This document shows positions 11,424 to 22,155 of a stretch of 64,000 bases of DNA, piece by piece. Both the position numbers and the translations under genes were made by a program. Location: positions 29,790,868 to 29,854,867 of the forward strand of contig OY365807.1 in NCBI GenBank assembly GCA_959347315.1. The letters run 5' to 3'. This DNA is from Bimastos eiseni (taxonomy: Eukaryota > Annelida > Clitellata > Crassiclitellata > Lumbricidae). How positions within the stretch are numbered: position 1 is the first letter of the stretch; every line of letters begins with the position of its first letter. The notes below the pieces were generated by a model. That model ran no database searches, was not told the origin of the DNA, and saw only the letters and a list, made by a program, of their open reading frames with translations.

Positions 11424-12939
11424 ACCACCAAGAAGACAGTATCATCAAAATCATAGGATGAACGGATGATCACAAGTTATAACCAAAGTCGAATTTAACT
11501 GCTATGGCTGCCATGCAAGGCGCCATCATGATCAACATCTGCTTTAACCAACACTGGACAACCTTAGTAAGTAGCAGGAATCGGACTCACTTCCAATGCT
11601 CTGCACACCAGTGTGCTATGCATTATTTTATGCCCTCTCACCCCCAGCCGCATACAAATATTCACTTCACTTTAGTGACCTGGTTGCCACTTATAATAAA
11701 ACTGCCTTACACAAGTATGTAGTGCCTGATTCACAACACAATATTTGCAATTGCATTTATTACACTTGTTGCCCACTAGCAAAGGATCCAGTTTAAAACC
11801 TGTTTAATAAGTCACAAATTGTATTGCTCATTAAAAACCAGCCAACTGACCTGTTCCCTCTGTCAGCCACTCATGTCAGCAAACTATTGCAACTGAAAAA
11901 CACACACTTTGACACTCATGCCTCACATCAAAACAGCATTGGGCTTTCAAGTGTTCCTAGTTTGTCACAGATCCACAGCTTTAGAGTTGACTGTCCAGTT
12001 CAGCATTCCTTAGCACTATTCAAGTCTAAACTAAACAGTTCAACCTGCTTATTGACCATAGTTAGACTTCTAGACCTTTCCAATCCCAATGTATTTCAAA
12101 CAGAAGCCTCCTTAAAAGACAATGATTTTTCAAATACAGTTTCACTTAATTGGTTGATGATATATGTACAGTTATGTACATGATCATAAAAGTACCAGAG
12201 GTCATGAGAATATATTAGAAGATCAGATCAGAAGATCAGATCAGTAGCAATCCATGGCCATGCAAGCAAAAAGACAACAACATATGAAGACTGAATACTA
12301 AGTCTCTCAATGGGCACCAGGACACTGCACTTGGTTGAAACCATGTAAATCTTATATGCACAAGTAAAAACTGATCACTTTTGGCAAAAGTGCGGCATCG
12401 AGGTGCATAATGTGCATTACACCGGGCGTCGCGGGGGTCGTCTATGGTCAGGTTATGGGTCGTGACAGTCGGAAAGAGTCAGGATTAAAGCTTGTGTCAT
12501 CATTAGAAAACATGGTATCTTCTGTGCAGCCGCTGCAGCATGCCAAAAAGATAGTTACTGCAAGTTATTAATGTGACCATAAACTCAGACATTAGTAAGA
12601 GTTCCGGATCAACGTTACTGAGTCCCGAATGATAGGCAATAGTGACGAGAAGTTTAGATTTTCATTAAATATTGTCGTAGGTAGGCTCTGTAACTTCATC
12701 TGGATCAGCGACTGTTATTTAAGCAAGAGGTCTTTCTGCCATAGTTAGATTATTATCAAATCTTTATCCATCAATAAGACCATCCAATTGTTACTTTACA
12801 ATATCAAACGATGGGAACATTTTATTCACACCATAATAACGGCCAAAAACTAAAATACATAAAAACACTAAAAATAAAGTACCTAAACTTCAGGATTACC
12901 ATTTAAGCAACATACTTATAATAAATTTAAAGATGGTTC
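11424..12939. other. 5' flank of the Kelch gene; no other gene seen
   Basis: Presumed 5' region of the minus-strand Kelch gene. An open stretch on the plus strand (11,824-12,183) has no recognisable domain and is probably chance. Confidence 0.4.
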
Positions 12940-13090
12940 TGGTAAACAGCACGTCATTGACCGATGCTTCGACCCGCTCCCGCCGTATAATCATTGATGT
13001 AGCCCCGGTGAATAAGCTGGTCTCTCTGACGTGGTTTTTGTGGGCGCTGAGAAATTTTCGAAGATTCGCATTACATTAAACATTTGAAGT
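12940..13090 (+). repeat. dispersed repeat with ATTACATTA tail, copy 1
   Basis: GGTGAATAAGCTGGTCTCTC, then TTGTGGGCGCTGAGAAA and an ATTACATTA tail, recurs at 21,425-21,512. The terminal ATTACATT repeats resemble the tail of the LINE remnant at 5,715, so this may be a severely truncated LINE or SINE 3' end. Confidence 0.45.
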
Positions 13091-14189
13091 AACCACAACT
13101 GGGCTACTGGTATAGTCACCTCGAAATCCGATGTCTACTTCATACCCGAGAGTCCGACGTTTTAGCGATCGTAATGGGAAGCAGATCAACTTACACAACA
13201 AAGTAATTTTAAACCCTTGTTCGTAAAGTTAAATCACCAACATTAGAGTATGTAGGCCTATGGATATCATAACATTATGGACAAGTAACTCACAGGGCTG
13301 GAAAATCATTTGACGTCATAAATCAATTGAGTCGCTGCCTCTAGTGGAGAGTAAATGCTTCACCTTATCAAGAGCATTGGGTTTTTATACTTACAAAAGA
13401 AAATCGAAAGATAATTGTAATTTATTCAATGTAAAATATTGCTTATTGAGATTTAAGGCATTATATTAAATCAGGTACAGAGATTCAGTGGGACGACATC
13501 TGGTGGCAAGCATGCAACCAGACACGATTATTTTATTGAGTTTCCATTTCTTCGAATGATTATAGTGTCCTTGGAGTCCAAGCAAAATGTAAATAAGAAG
13601 GTTATAATTATTTCGGATTGATAATGCAATGACATAACTAACGCTATGACAAACGTGTTATAAATTGTGACTGTTATACACCCTCTAACTAAATTTAAAT
13701 GTCAATACATTTATATATCATTGCACTAAAATAAAATCTGTAGGGAGAATCGCACTGAATGAAGCATTCTAACCCGATTCTAACTAGCTTATTTAACAAT
13801 TTTTTGGACGTTGTGGTCAGAGCTCCTGCGATTGACAATATAACCTCTCAGCACCATAATATATATGCCTCTATCCACCTTAGCCTTGGTAGGCCTACTG
13901 TCTCTCTGACTCTGGATCTTAACTTCTGAGTATCTATTTTGTTTTGATTAGGCGCATGCGTAGGCCTATTGCTGGTCCCAGAGACCTCACTTTTGTGGGA
14001 GCTGTAGAAATATAGAGTTTTATGACTACGATTGTTGATTATAACTCCATCAGCCCAACTCATGTGTGCGAAAGTTGCGTATTATTAAACTGGAGAATTG
14101 TATTTTGCAAGGATGTGGCGTATGGTGTAGGACTGTAGGCAGGCATATTTTATACCCGATGTGGACGATTATCACTGCCTCCGTCGGCT
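13091..14189. other. no gene seen
   Basis: AT-rich, unassigned. Confidence 0.4.
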
Positions 14190-14910
14190 AGTTGACCTTT
14201 GGTACTGCCGCAGGTACCCGGGAACTCACGAGTAGGCCCTACACGACTCCAAAAATTACTCAAGTATTTTTCCACTTCAGGTCAAAAATTGCAATTTCTG
14301 GTTCCAGTCTATCTCGCACACAATGTCCTCTTGCTTAATTGGTGGAAGACAAATTCATCACGCTATAATTAACCTCCTCTGCATACCTGGCTCGTCAGCA
14401 CCTTCTGAGCTCACGTTTTCTGTTGCAGGCCTCAATCTAAACCGTTTGCGGTCATCATTGTCACCTGATCACGTTGACATGTTGGTTTCGTTACACTCCT
14501 AATTAAGCCTATATATGAGCCTTGTAACTGTCTGTCAATATACTGAGATCATGACATGATGATATCTCATATCATACTTTTATTCTTAGGCAGTCTGTTG
14601 GCTGCCAGACGGCTATCTGTAGCTTATATTTCATTTTTTGTTGTTTAACAAAAAACTAAAAATGTTCTGTTTCTTTGACTGTTCAGTAGCTTGTCAGTTG
14701 TTACATCTGAGATCTAACTTTATTGGTGGACCAGAGCTATAGTTAGAACCTATGCTATGGTCTACTTAGTCTATCTTTAGCCTAAAAGTAAAAGCCATGC
14801 AGCTTGCATTACACACTTCCGGTACTAACGAGTACCCGGGTACTCGCTAAGCTACTCGACCGTATACTCGACCCCAAAACTACTCGTTAGCGGCAGCCCT
14901 ATTGACTTTT
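14190..14910 (+). mobile_element. hAT transposon remnant (transposase C-terminus)
   Basis: At 14,385-14,502 the plus strand encodes LCIPGSSAPSELTFSVAGL followed by RSSLSPDHVDMLVSLHS and a stop. This is the C-terminal dimerisation segment of hAT-superfamily transposases, whose usual core is P-x-S-A-P-S-E-R-x-F-S-x-A-G. Just upstream, in another frame, lies LNWWKTNS, the family's conserved WW block, so at least one frameshift has occurred. Related GGTACCCGGG-containing blocks occur at both sides (about 14,210 and 14,835) and the right end reads GCGGCAGCCCTA (14,891-14,902). The DDE core and zinc finger are gone, so this is a fossil. Confidence 0.7.
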
Positions 14911-15531
14911 TGTGGTACTACCGTATACCCTGTAGTGGTGTACCATTGAGGGGGACGAAAGAGAAGGGGCCGATATTATTATTGCAGAGATGCGCAACCG
15001 GGTTTGTTATCATGGGGCTGGGTGCCTGTGGAACCAGACCGTCAAGGCCACGTAGCTGTCACAGCCGTGCGTCACAATCACGTAGATAGTGTAAACTATC
15101 AAGAGGAAAATATTTTTCATTTGGTCCCAAGAAAGGGTCGTCAATGGAACGCTCTGGCGATATAAAAAAAACTCTTTCCCAAAATGTTCTTAAGCCAATT
15201 TCTAAGTTAATTCGATTTACTGTAAATTACGATTAGCTCTGGTTTGAACATTCTTAGTTTCGAAAAACCAAGAATGCCGATGGACAATGGGTCAAGATCC
15301 TGAGAGTCGGTCAAGCAGTTAGAGGGCCATGATGAATAGCATTTAATAGCGATAGAGGTATAGGCCAAAGGGGAAGAAGAGGAACATGAATAGGATTTGC
15401 TAGAAGCAATGTCTCAAGTTTTGATTGACCTGCAATTAAGAGAGCAAGAGGTGAGCTTTTGGTCAATTCGTAGAATGGATCAGATATTTGTCTTAATCAT
15501 GGAGGGAGTTTGTTCCAAAGAAGTGGGACAG
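14911..15531. other. no gene seen
   Basis: Unassigned sequence with no coding signal. Confidence 0.4.
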
Positions 15532-15801
15532 CAATGGCTATGGAGCGATTTTCACTATTTTTTTATCAGGTGACGGAAGAGCGGAGTAGTGCGCAGGGTG
15601 GACGAGAAACGGGTTGGACTGAGAACAAATGACGAAGCACACTCCATTCCTCATAGCCCTCATATCTTCGTCATTTGTTCTCAGTCCAACCCGTTTCTCG
15701 TCCACCCTGCGCACTACTCCGCTCTTCCGTCACCTGATAAAAAAATAGTGAAAATCGCTCCATAGCCATTGGGCTATGAGGGCTATGAGGAATGGAGTGT
15801 G
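15532..15801. repeat. perfect 106-bp inverted repeat with a nested second inversion
   Basis: 15,532-15,637 and 15,666-15,771 are exact reverse complements over 106 bp. The 28-bp spacer between them (from CACACTCCATTCC) is itself mirrored directly after the second arm, at 15,775-15,801. The order is therefore A, b, A', b'. This fits a template-switching or fold-back event rather than an ordinary TIR transposon. Perfect arms mean either a young event, gene conversion, or an assembly/amplification artefact. Confidence 0.8.
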
Positions 15802-15812
15802 TTAATTATAGC

Positions 15813-16005
15813 AGGGATGGGGTCTCGAGATCGCGGTCTTGGTCTCGAGACGGTCTCGAGACCGGAACACTGCGGTCTTGGTCTTGGTCATGGTCTCGAA
15901 GGCGTCGGTCTTGGTCTTGGTCTCGGACCATCGGTCTTGGTCTTGGTCTCGGATGCGTCGGTCGTGGTCTTGGCCTTAAAGGAACGGTCTTGGGATTGGT
16001 CTTCG
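15813..16005 (+). repeat. GGTCTT minisatellite, copy 1
   Basis: Degenerate tandem units built on CGGTCTTGGTCTTGGTCTCG. The left side starts CAGGGATGGGGTCTCGAG, which looks like a hAT-type terminus. The unit is repeated in the same orientation at 16,670-16,802. Arg/Pro-rich reading frames here are by-products of the repeat. Confidence 0.65.
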
Positions 16006-16669
16006 TCTTAGCACGGAGGCAGAGCGCAGTGTAAATGTGCTCAATCCATAAGTCAATCAAACATTTGACCAATCAAGCACACAAATAATCAGTTCACACA
16101 TCAAACTAATATGAGCATTGCAAAGGTTTAACCACAGATAGCATAACCACTTGGTCACTAGCCGTATCAGAGCAATTTCTTTAATATTTGTCGGTTATTT
16201 TCGATTAGAGACACCGGTGTTTAGACCATATATATATATATATATAGGCCTACATGTTACTGTTACTGTAGGCCAAAAAATGCATTTGCAACGGAAGCAG
16301 TCATTTCAAAATTTGCTTTCACAAATTTCAAGGTTCTGGAACAATCTAATAATTATGTGGTCAGCCTCGTGCAGTCACTATTAACCTAAATTCCGAGTAC
16401 AAGTAGGCCTACATCATTCAAACGGAACGTTAATCTACCTGTCTTAAATTATTTAGTATCTAAATCGTATACTGTAACTTCTGTAAGTAATTTACAGTGT
16501 GATATTCTCCTGCCGAAGCCAAGGACTGAACGCGCAAAAGTTCAGATTGTCCGGTAAAACTGTTTCCGAACCATTATTAAAATTAGTATTCTTCAGCAAA
16601 AAGTTAATGTTTTAAGCGCGGTATTCTATTTTAGCGTCTTAATAGATTGAGTTGTTTATAAAAAGAGCA
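16006..16669. other. no gene seen
   Basis: Unassigned sequence between the two GGTCTT minisatellites. It contains a short TA run at 16,231-16,245. Confidence 0.4.
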
Positions 16670-16803
16670 TCGGTCTTGGTCTTGGTCTTGGTCTCGGACC
16701 CTCGGTCTTGGTCTTGGTCGCGGACCACCCGGTCTTGGTCTTGAACCTCTCGGTCTTGGTCTCGGTCTTGGTTTCGAGGATTTGGTCTCGTGCCCAACAC
16801 TGA
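16670..16803 (+). repeat. GGTCTT minisatellite, copy 2
   Basis: Same degenerate unit as copy 1, ending in GTGCCCAACACTG. The reverse complement of that end (CAGTGTTGGGC) is close to the CAGGGATGGGG that opens copy 1, so 15,813-16,803 could be one non-autonomous hAT-like element of about 990 bp. No target duplication could be confirmed. Confidence 0.5.
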
Positions 16804-17220
16804 ATTGTAGGTGTGTGTGATATGATTCTGTATTCAATTCCTTCGAGTATTTCGAGCCAGTTAAGTGATTTGAGTAGGCCAAGTGCCAACAGAATAGATG
16901 TGTTTGTGTTTGTGTTTTGGTGCACGAGTAATTATCAATTTGCACTGGTAGAAGGAGAAACCTTCTACCCCTAAAATTGCAAGAAGTTGCATCATGCGCC
17001 AAATTGAGACAACACTCAGATTGAGTTGTCTACACTTTTGCAAGCACGCAAATTAAAAATAAATATTTATATAATATTTGAAATGTATTTAAAAAAGTAA
17101 TATTTGAAAATTATTGGGCCCATACAAGTTTCGATTAACAACGTCTCACGTGCTGGTAACAAGTCTTAGTAGAGATTTATACGAAGACATGGTAGGGTTG
17201 TATAATGCGAATTTTACAAA
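16804..17220. other. no gene seen; 3' flank of the Cys-rich exon
   Basis: AT-rich. Presumed 3'UTR or flank of the minus-strand exon at 17,221-17,751. Confidence 0.4.
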
Positions 17221-17751
17221 TTAACCGCAAAATTCCATACCACAGGCTACATAAGCGTTTAAGTCTGTCTCCACACTTGCACAATGATTTTCCATACACA
17301 CCCGACTTCCCCAACGTTTGCTAACGCCAATAGCATTGTCAGACAAAGAGTTCAGACTGCATAGTCTGTTAACACACGCACCAACACTCGTGCCGAATCT
17401 GGCAGCGTTATCAAGGCAGGTGCTGATGCATGCTTTCCTCCCTTGCGACAAATCATTTTTGCTCTGCAATTGCGAATGCATGACCTCACTAGCGCCGGGT
17501 AAAACGGTCATTTCTTCGTCTTGGGAGGCGTCCAAAGGCGAGTCTGACAAAAACTGTAGACATTCTTTAGTCAAACAACCACGGAATCGTTTTCTTTGTC
17601 CTGCCTTGCTGTCACATGAAAGGCTGGCACAGCGCGAGAAATCGTCTGAAGAGGAGGAGGAGGCAGACGAACAGGTAGACGAACCGAGACACATCTTCAG
17701 TAGAAGACCTTTCTGATTCAGACATCTCATGACGTCGCATCTTTTATTAGC
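17221..17751 (-). CDS. terminal exon of a protein with four paired-cysteine hairpin repeats
   Basis: An acceptor CTTTTCTTAGATTTCAG on the minus strand is followed at 17,751 by an open frame of 176 residues ending in a TAA stop. It holds sixteen cysteines in four repeats of CX(3-4)C, a spacer of about 10-14 residues, then CX(4-5)C: CDVMRC/CLGSSTC, CASLSC/CLTKEC, CISTC/CVNRLC and CMENHC/CGMEFC. Such spacing is what two antiparallel helices cross-linked by two disulphides show (alpha-hairpinin or CHCH-like geometry). The high cysteine content suggests a secreted protein, but the signal peptide would be on an upstream exon that I could not find. I do not recognise the family. A Ser-rich linker separates repeats 1 and 2, and an acidic linker separates 2 and 3. 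Confidence 0.6.
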   Translation of the reverse strand, partial: ANKRCDVMRCLNQKGLLLKMCLGSSTCSSASSSSSDDFSRCASLSCDSKAGQRKRFRGCLTKECLQFLSDSPLDASQDEEMTVLPGASEVMHSQLQSKNDLSQGRKACISTCLDNAARFGTSVGACVNRLCSLNSLSDNAIGVSKRWGSRVCMENHCASVETDLNAYVACGMEFCG

Positions 17752-18421
17752 CTGAAATCTAAGAAAAGTAAACACAACGATCAGTTATCACTGATTGATT
17801 TTGAAACAGAGGAACAAGTTTTAATTAATTTGATTAATTTGTAGCAGATTAAGACTTTTATTTTTTATTTAAAACTCTGAATTATATTTTAATCAAGAAG
17901 GATCGAACCATTTCAAACGTTAGAAAGTTTTATTTTTGGCAAATACACACATACTTAAAACCTACTAAAGGTGTCAACAACAAGATACATGTATGCATAT
18001 CGCTTGCTGGTAGCATATTGTAGCAGGCGCCCTTGTAGCGGTATGACCATGCTACGGAGTCGTGTAAATTGTTGTCATTATTATTATCGCATTCAGAATT
18101 TCTATAATGATGACGATAAACACTAAGTTACTTGGCTCACTCTTCGACCAAAATTATTTATTTACAGCGCAAATATTTTGTAGGGTATAAGCTTATAAAT
18201 GACTTTTTGCAAGAGGGAACGCTCAGATTTATTCACTTTTGGATGAGTTAAATAGATAAGTCACTTGATACAAGGACACTCACTCGTTATTCTCTTCAGC
18301 TGCCGATAAATTGATTGAATCTTGAGACACGGTTTGATCTGTCAACATACCATAAAGTACGTTTTACATGAGTTTTACTGGTAACATTGACAAACCAACT
18401 TCTGAACACTGGATGCTTAAG
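17752..18421. other. no gene seen; presumed intron/5' side of the Cys-rich gene
   Basis: AT-rich with no second coding exon recognised. Confidence 0.4.
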
Positions 18422-18800
18422 TGGGTTCCCGTTCATTTCGTTTTAGATCATTTCCACGCAGATCATTTCGTCGCAGATCATTTCGTCGCATTTTTAAAAC
18501 CACACTAATCCGAACCCTGACCCCAAACGGCCCTCACGACGTATACCCTGACCCTAAACGACCCTCACCACGCATATCCTGTCCATAACCAACCCTCACC
18601 ACACATAACCTTACCCTAAACGACCCTTACCACGCATTACCTGACCCTAACCGACCCTCACGATGCTTAACCTGACCCTAACCTATATGCGACTAAATGA
18701 ATTGCGACGAAATGATCTGCGACAAAATGACCTGCGACGAAATGAATGCGACGAAGTGATCTGTGACGAAATGATCTGCGACGAAATGAACGGTCACCGC
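18422..18800. repeat. composite palindromic satellite element
   Basis: Three parts. The left arm (about 18,429-18,492) has copies of GATCATTTCGTCGCA. The centre (about 18,515-18,690) has about five degenerate copies of a unit near 36 bp built on CCTGACCCTAAACGACCCTC plus ACCACGCATA. The right arm (about 18,688-18,797) has the inverted unit TGCGACGAAATGATC about six times. The outer ends, CCCGTTCATTTCGT and (inverted) ACGAAATGAACGG, also pair. No coding capacity. It looks like a non-autonomous element made of terminal inverted minisatellites round an internal minisatellite. Confidence 0.75.
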
Positions 18801-19277
18801 TAAGTGCCCTGAACGTACGCTATTAAGAAAATAGTATTGTTTTAGTGCCAAATGCACAGCAGGCATAGCAGGTAGGTGACATTGAACGTTAAGTTAACAA
18901 TTATAAATGCAATTCTGTTTATGCTTCTTCGATTGTATCGACGCATTTTCATGTTAAATTTAATCCTTCTAAAATACTGCTGTTTATCCATCTAATGAAT
19001 AAAACATTATGATCGTCAGCATCATCATTAGCAGCTGCTGCAACATTAGGCCTACCGCACGACGGTTTTCTTGACTCTTGTACCGTTGTTTGAATGCTGT
19101 AGCGACTGAGTTTAAGGATAATATACTCACAGTAACCGGTTTAAAAAAGAAGGCTGAAGAGGGTCCGCCTACTTCAAACAGATCGTCGATTGAGAAGATT
19201 AAGTTCTCAGTTTGAGTGCCATATTAACCCTGCAGTTAGAACTAAGTCGGTAGCTGCCTCTTATCTTATTCTATAGA
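18801..19277. other. no gene seen
   Basis: Unassigned AT-rich sequence. Confidence 0.4.
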
Positions 19278-19475
19278 TTAGCTGGGGCACTCGGTGCCCG
19301 AGTAAAGACAAATTTTTGACCCTGGCGAGGAGGAAGACGGTGGCCGCCCCCTCTACTAGGTGTCCGAGGAGTTACTCGAGCGAACGGCGACGGTTTCAAG
19401 TGAATAGCTGTAAATGTGTGCAAAAGCATAAACGCAGAGACATGCAGACACATACACAGAATCTACATATGCATG
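19278..19475 (-). mobile_element. Helitron-like non-autonomous element, copy 1
   Basis: Read on the minus strand it ends with the hairpin ACTCGGGCACCGAGT (6-bp stem), seven bases, then CTAA followed by T. This is the 3' signature of Helitrons (subterminal hairpin, CTRR end, insertion before T). Its 5' side begins near GATTCTGTGTATGTGTCTG. Internal blocks (TTTACAGCTATTCA, ACCTAGTAGAGGG) recur in the copies at 19,550, 20,885 and 21,600. Confidence 0.6.
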
Positions 19476-19549
19476 TAAATAAATAGTGTTTATAGTACAT
19501 ACCCACGTGACTGAATGTGCAAATGCTACTGTATAACTGGTACGTGTAC

Positions 19550-19800
19550 TATATGTCGCAGGTGACACGATCCTGGCGAATAAGTAGGAAACTTTGCTTT
19601 TATGGGTGTGTGAGAGGTGCGCCGTTGGTTTTTGGCCCTGGAGACCAGGAAGAGGGTGGCAGCTGGGTTAAGGAATCCCTCTACTGCGTGTCCCAGGTGT
19701 TCCCCGAGCCAATGGCGAAGGCTTAGAGTCAATAGCTGTAAAACTGTAGAAATGCTTCGCCAGACAGAATGACACACAGAAAGTGTTCTTTATTTATAAG
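19550..19800 (-). mobile_element. Helitron-like element, copy 2 (partial)
   Basis: On the minus strand it shares, in order, TCTGTGTGTCATTCTGTCTG, TTTACAGCTATTGACTC, GGCTCGGGGAACACC, CACGCAGTAGAGGGATTCC and CACACACCCATAAAAGCAAA with the neighbouring copies. No hairpin plus CTRR end was found, so its 3' end is missing or diverged. Confidence 0.5.
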
Positions 19801-19852
19801 ATTAGCTAAATGCTCTCCAAATCAATTCTTGTGGGCTCTTTGGCTTATAAAT

Positions 19853-20185
19853 CTATAGTGAGGCGACGCGAGTCGGAGTTAGCCTTGAACTCGAATACAC
19901 AGTAAATGTCCATGGGGTGGAGCTGTTGACTAGTGTTAAGGCTGTACAAAGGATGCTATATTTATCTGCAATGATTCTGCAAACGATATCATGCATGAAA
20001 TTGCATATTTTTTGGTATAAAGTGTCTGTCAAGTCTATTGACGCGATGTCTTCGGGTAATAATTCAATTTCCTGGGTTGATTCCCTGAAGTGTTTGGAGG
20101 TGCATTTAATTGTGACAGTATACACTACACACGCGTAACATTTGACGCCGATCCTTTGAAGCGCTCGATCTGCATGCAATTTCAT
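19853..20185 (-). CDS. open frame of unknown nature
   Basis: A 110-codon minus-strand frame with ordinary-looking composition in its C-terminal half (for example ELLPEDIASIDLTDTLYQK) and no low-complexity tract. No family was recognised. It could be a decayed exon or transposon fragment. A possible acceptor (TTGCATGCAG) lies near its start. Weak support. Confidence 0.18.
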   Translation of the reverse strand: MKLHADRALQRIGVKCYACVVYTVTIKCTSKHFRESTQEIELLPEDIASIDLTDTLYQKICNFMHDIVCRIIADKYSILCTALTLVNSSTPWTFTVYSSSRLTPTRVASL

Positions 20186-20880
20186 TGCATCTCATGCCTC
20201 CAATTTAGATCAAAGATCACCAGACGTTACATCTTCATTTACTAGAGACCTGACTACTTCTTGCCCGTCTTACCTATGACTTCTCTGTCCTGACTTAATA
20301 AGCAAGACAATCGAATGAATTAAATGTAGCCTATGTTGGACATTTGCATTATCGACTTTAGAAATGGGAGAGCGCTCGCTAATCGTTAGGCCTACATTAA
20401 GATACATAGCCTAAGTCTATAGGCGCACAACGTGCAGACATAATTTTATGTTTTTGCGATTGCAGGCCTATATACGTCGTTTTAAATCGCATTTCCATTT
20501 GAAATCTTCTTAAGCTGCCGCTATTCACAATCAACCTTGGACAATGGACATGGTCCTTATCAGATAATTACTATAATGTTGAATTTGAAGTTGAATTTGT
20601 ATGAATATAATATATAGCCCCTTCAAGACGACTACTCAGAGGAGCAAAAAGAAGAGTGTTCAGGTGTCGATAAAATGTAACAGAACAGAAGTTACAAGCT
20701 GAGTGACTTGGCTTCGTGAATTAACGTGATGTCATTGCTAAACTGTTCAGTAAGTAGCCTACGACGACTGCTCTAAGTGTGCAGCTTTAAGGTGATCTAG
20801 CCTACTGTGGACCATAATAAGGTCTAATATACATATATATATTAGGCCTTATTATGGCCTTATTATATATATATATATAT
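20186..20880. other. no gene seen
   Basis: Unassigned. A TA-rich palindromic stretch lies at 20,829-20,880. Confidence 0.4.
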
Positions 20881-21112
20881 ATAAGACAAGGTTTCTGTCT
20901 GTCTGTCTGTGTGTCCTTGGCAGTCTATGCATTTGCACAGTTTTAGAGCAATTCAATCAAAACTTACACCGTTAGCTCGGGGAACACTTGATACACGCAG
21001 TCCAGGGGTTCCGGAAGCCCGTTCACGCTGTCTTCCAGGTCTCCCGGGGCAAAAACCTACGGCGCACCCTCACACACCCATAAAAGTAAAGTTTCCTTCG
21101 TATACGTAGCCT
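20881..21112 (+). mobile_element. Helitron-like element, copy 3 (partial)
   Basis: Begins after a TA run with TTTCTGTCTGTCTGTCTGTG and shares AGCTCGGGGAACACTTG, ACGCAGTCCAGGGGTTCC and CACACACCCATAAAAGTAAA with copy 2 (inverted). It is followed at once by a CTGCCTGCCTGT minisatellite. Confidence 0.5.
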
Positions 21113-21130
21113 ACCAGCGTTTACCTGCCA

Positions 21131-21232
21131 CCACCAGCTGTCTGCCTGCCTGTCTGCCTGCCTGTCTGCCTGCCTGTCTGCCTGCCTGTCTGCCTGCCTG
21201 TATGCCTGCCTGTATGCCTGCCTCTCTGCTTT
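21131..21232. repeat. CTGCCTGCCTGT minisatellite
   Basis: About eight 12-bp units of CTGCCTGCCTGT with minor variants. The Gly/Arg/Gln-Thr-Gly reading frames across it are repeat by-products. Confidence 0.9.
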
Positions 21233-21414
21233 GTATAGGCGTATGGAGTAGCCTGACTGTCTGCTTTGTATAGGCGTATAATTATACGTGAACCATAGAG
21301 TACCCTAATCTGAAACTGTGCACGCAACAGCAGAACCACCCCATCAGAGCTTCACTCCCCGGATTCGACCTGGCACCGGAAAGAAACGAGAGGATTGGCT
21401 ATTGCAGACTTTAT

Positions 21415-21512
21415 TTGGTATAGCACGGGTGATTAAGTTGGTCTCCCTGATGTGGCTTTTGTGGGCGCTGAGAAACTTTCATGGATTTACATTACATTAC
21501 ATTGCAAAGACT
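21415..21512 (+). repeat. dispersed repeat with ATTACATT tail, copy 2
   Basis: Second copy of the 12,940-13,090 repeat: GTGATTAAGTTGGTCTCCCT, TTTTGTGGGCGCTGAGAAAC, then ATTACATTACATTACATT. The longer, cleaner tail suggests it is the better preserved copy. Confidence 0.5.
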
Positions 21513-21599
21513 TTCGAAGAAATGGTCCATCTGAGCAAGCTATGGTGAAGTCAAGTTTGCACAATCGGTCTGTACTATAAATACTATTTATTTACCTGT

Positions 21600-22155
21600 A
21601 TATCTAGATTCTGTGTGTGTCTCTCTTTCCGTTTACACTTTTACAGCTATTCATTCACTCGACCGGTCGGGGAACACCTCGGACACCCAGTAGATGGGTT
21701 GGTGGATTGTTTAGGAGGAAGAGGAGGAGGAGGAGGAAGTCGTAGTGAAGGATTGTAGAGTAGGAAAAAGGACAAGGGTGACGATGAGAAGAGGGTGAGG
21801 AGTGTGAAAGGAGGATGAGGTGAGAGGAGAAAGCGGTTAGGATAGGATGAGAAGTAGAGGAAGGGGAGAAAGTTAGAAAAAGGTGAATGAGAACAAAGAG
21901 TGAATAGAAATTAGAGAAGACGGTGAAAGAGAAGAGGAATTAGAGATGAGAAGGAGGGATTAGATTGAGGAAAGGTGAATTCTGCCAGACAGGCAACCTC
22001 CTGCAGGGCTGCAGCAGTGCAGGGTCCCCTCAGGCCAGTCAGGAACGACAGGCTGCAGATGCTGCAAGAACAGGAATGCCTCCCCACAACTTCGTCCTCA
22101 ATCAAAGTGACCCATAATCTTCTTCACCCGGGCGAACGCCGGGTACCCCAGCTAG
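21600..22155 (+). mobile_element. Helitron-like element, copy 4 (both ends)
   Basis: The 5' side has GATTCTGTGTGTGTCTCTC and TTTACAGCTATTCA, followed by GGTCGGGGAACACCTCGGA. The middle (21,715-21,965) is a GAGGA/GGAGAA purine-rich expansion. The 3' end is the hairpin ACCCGGGCGAACGCCGGGT (6-bp stem), ACCCCAG, then CTAG followed by T. The terminus matches copy 1 almost base for base (CCCCAGCTAR), which supports a single family. Confidence 0.65.

Noticed and set aside
11824..12183. Plus-strand 119-codon frame
   Set aside because: No recognisable domain and ordinary AT-rich flank composition; judged chance.
15769..17002. Arg/Pro- and Gly/Leu-rich frames at the GGTCTT repeats
   Set aside because: Repeat by-products in all frames, with no domain or splice support.
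18500..18690. CCCTAA-rich tract as an interstitial telomere
   Set aside because: The repeat unit is about 36 bp with CGACCCTCACCACGCATA parts, not a 6-bp telomere repeat.
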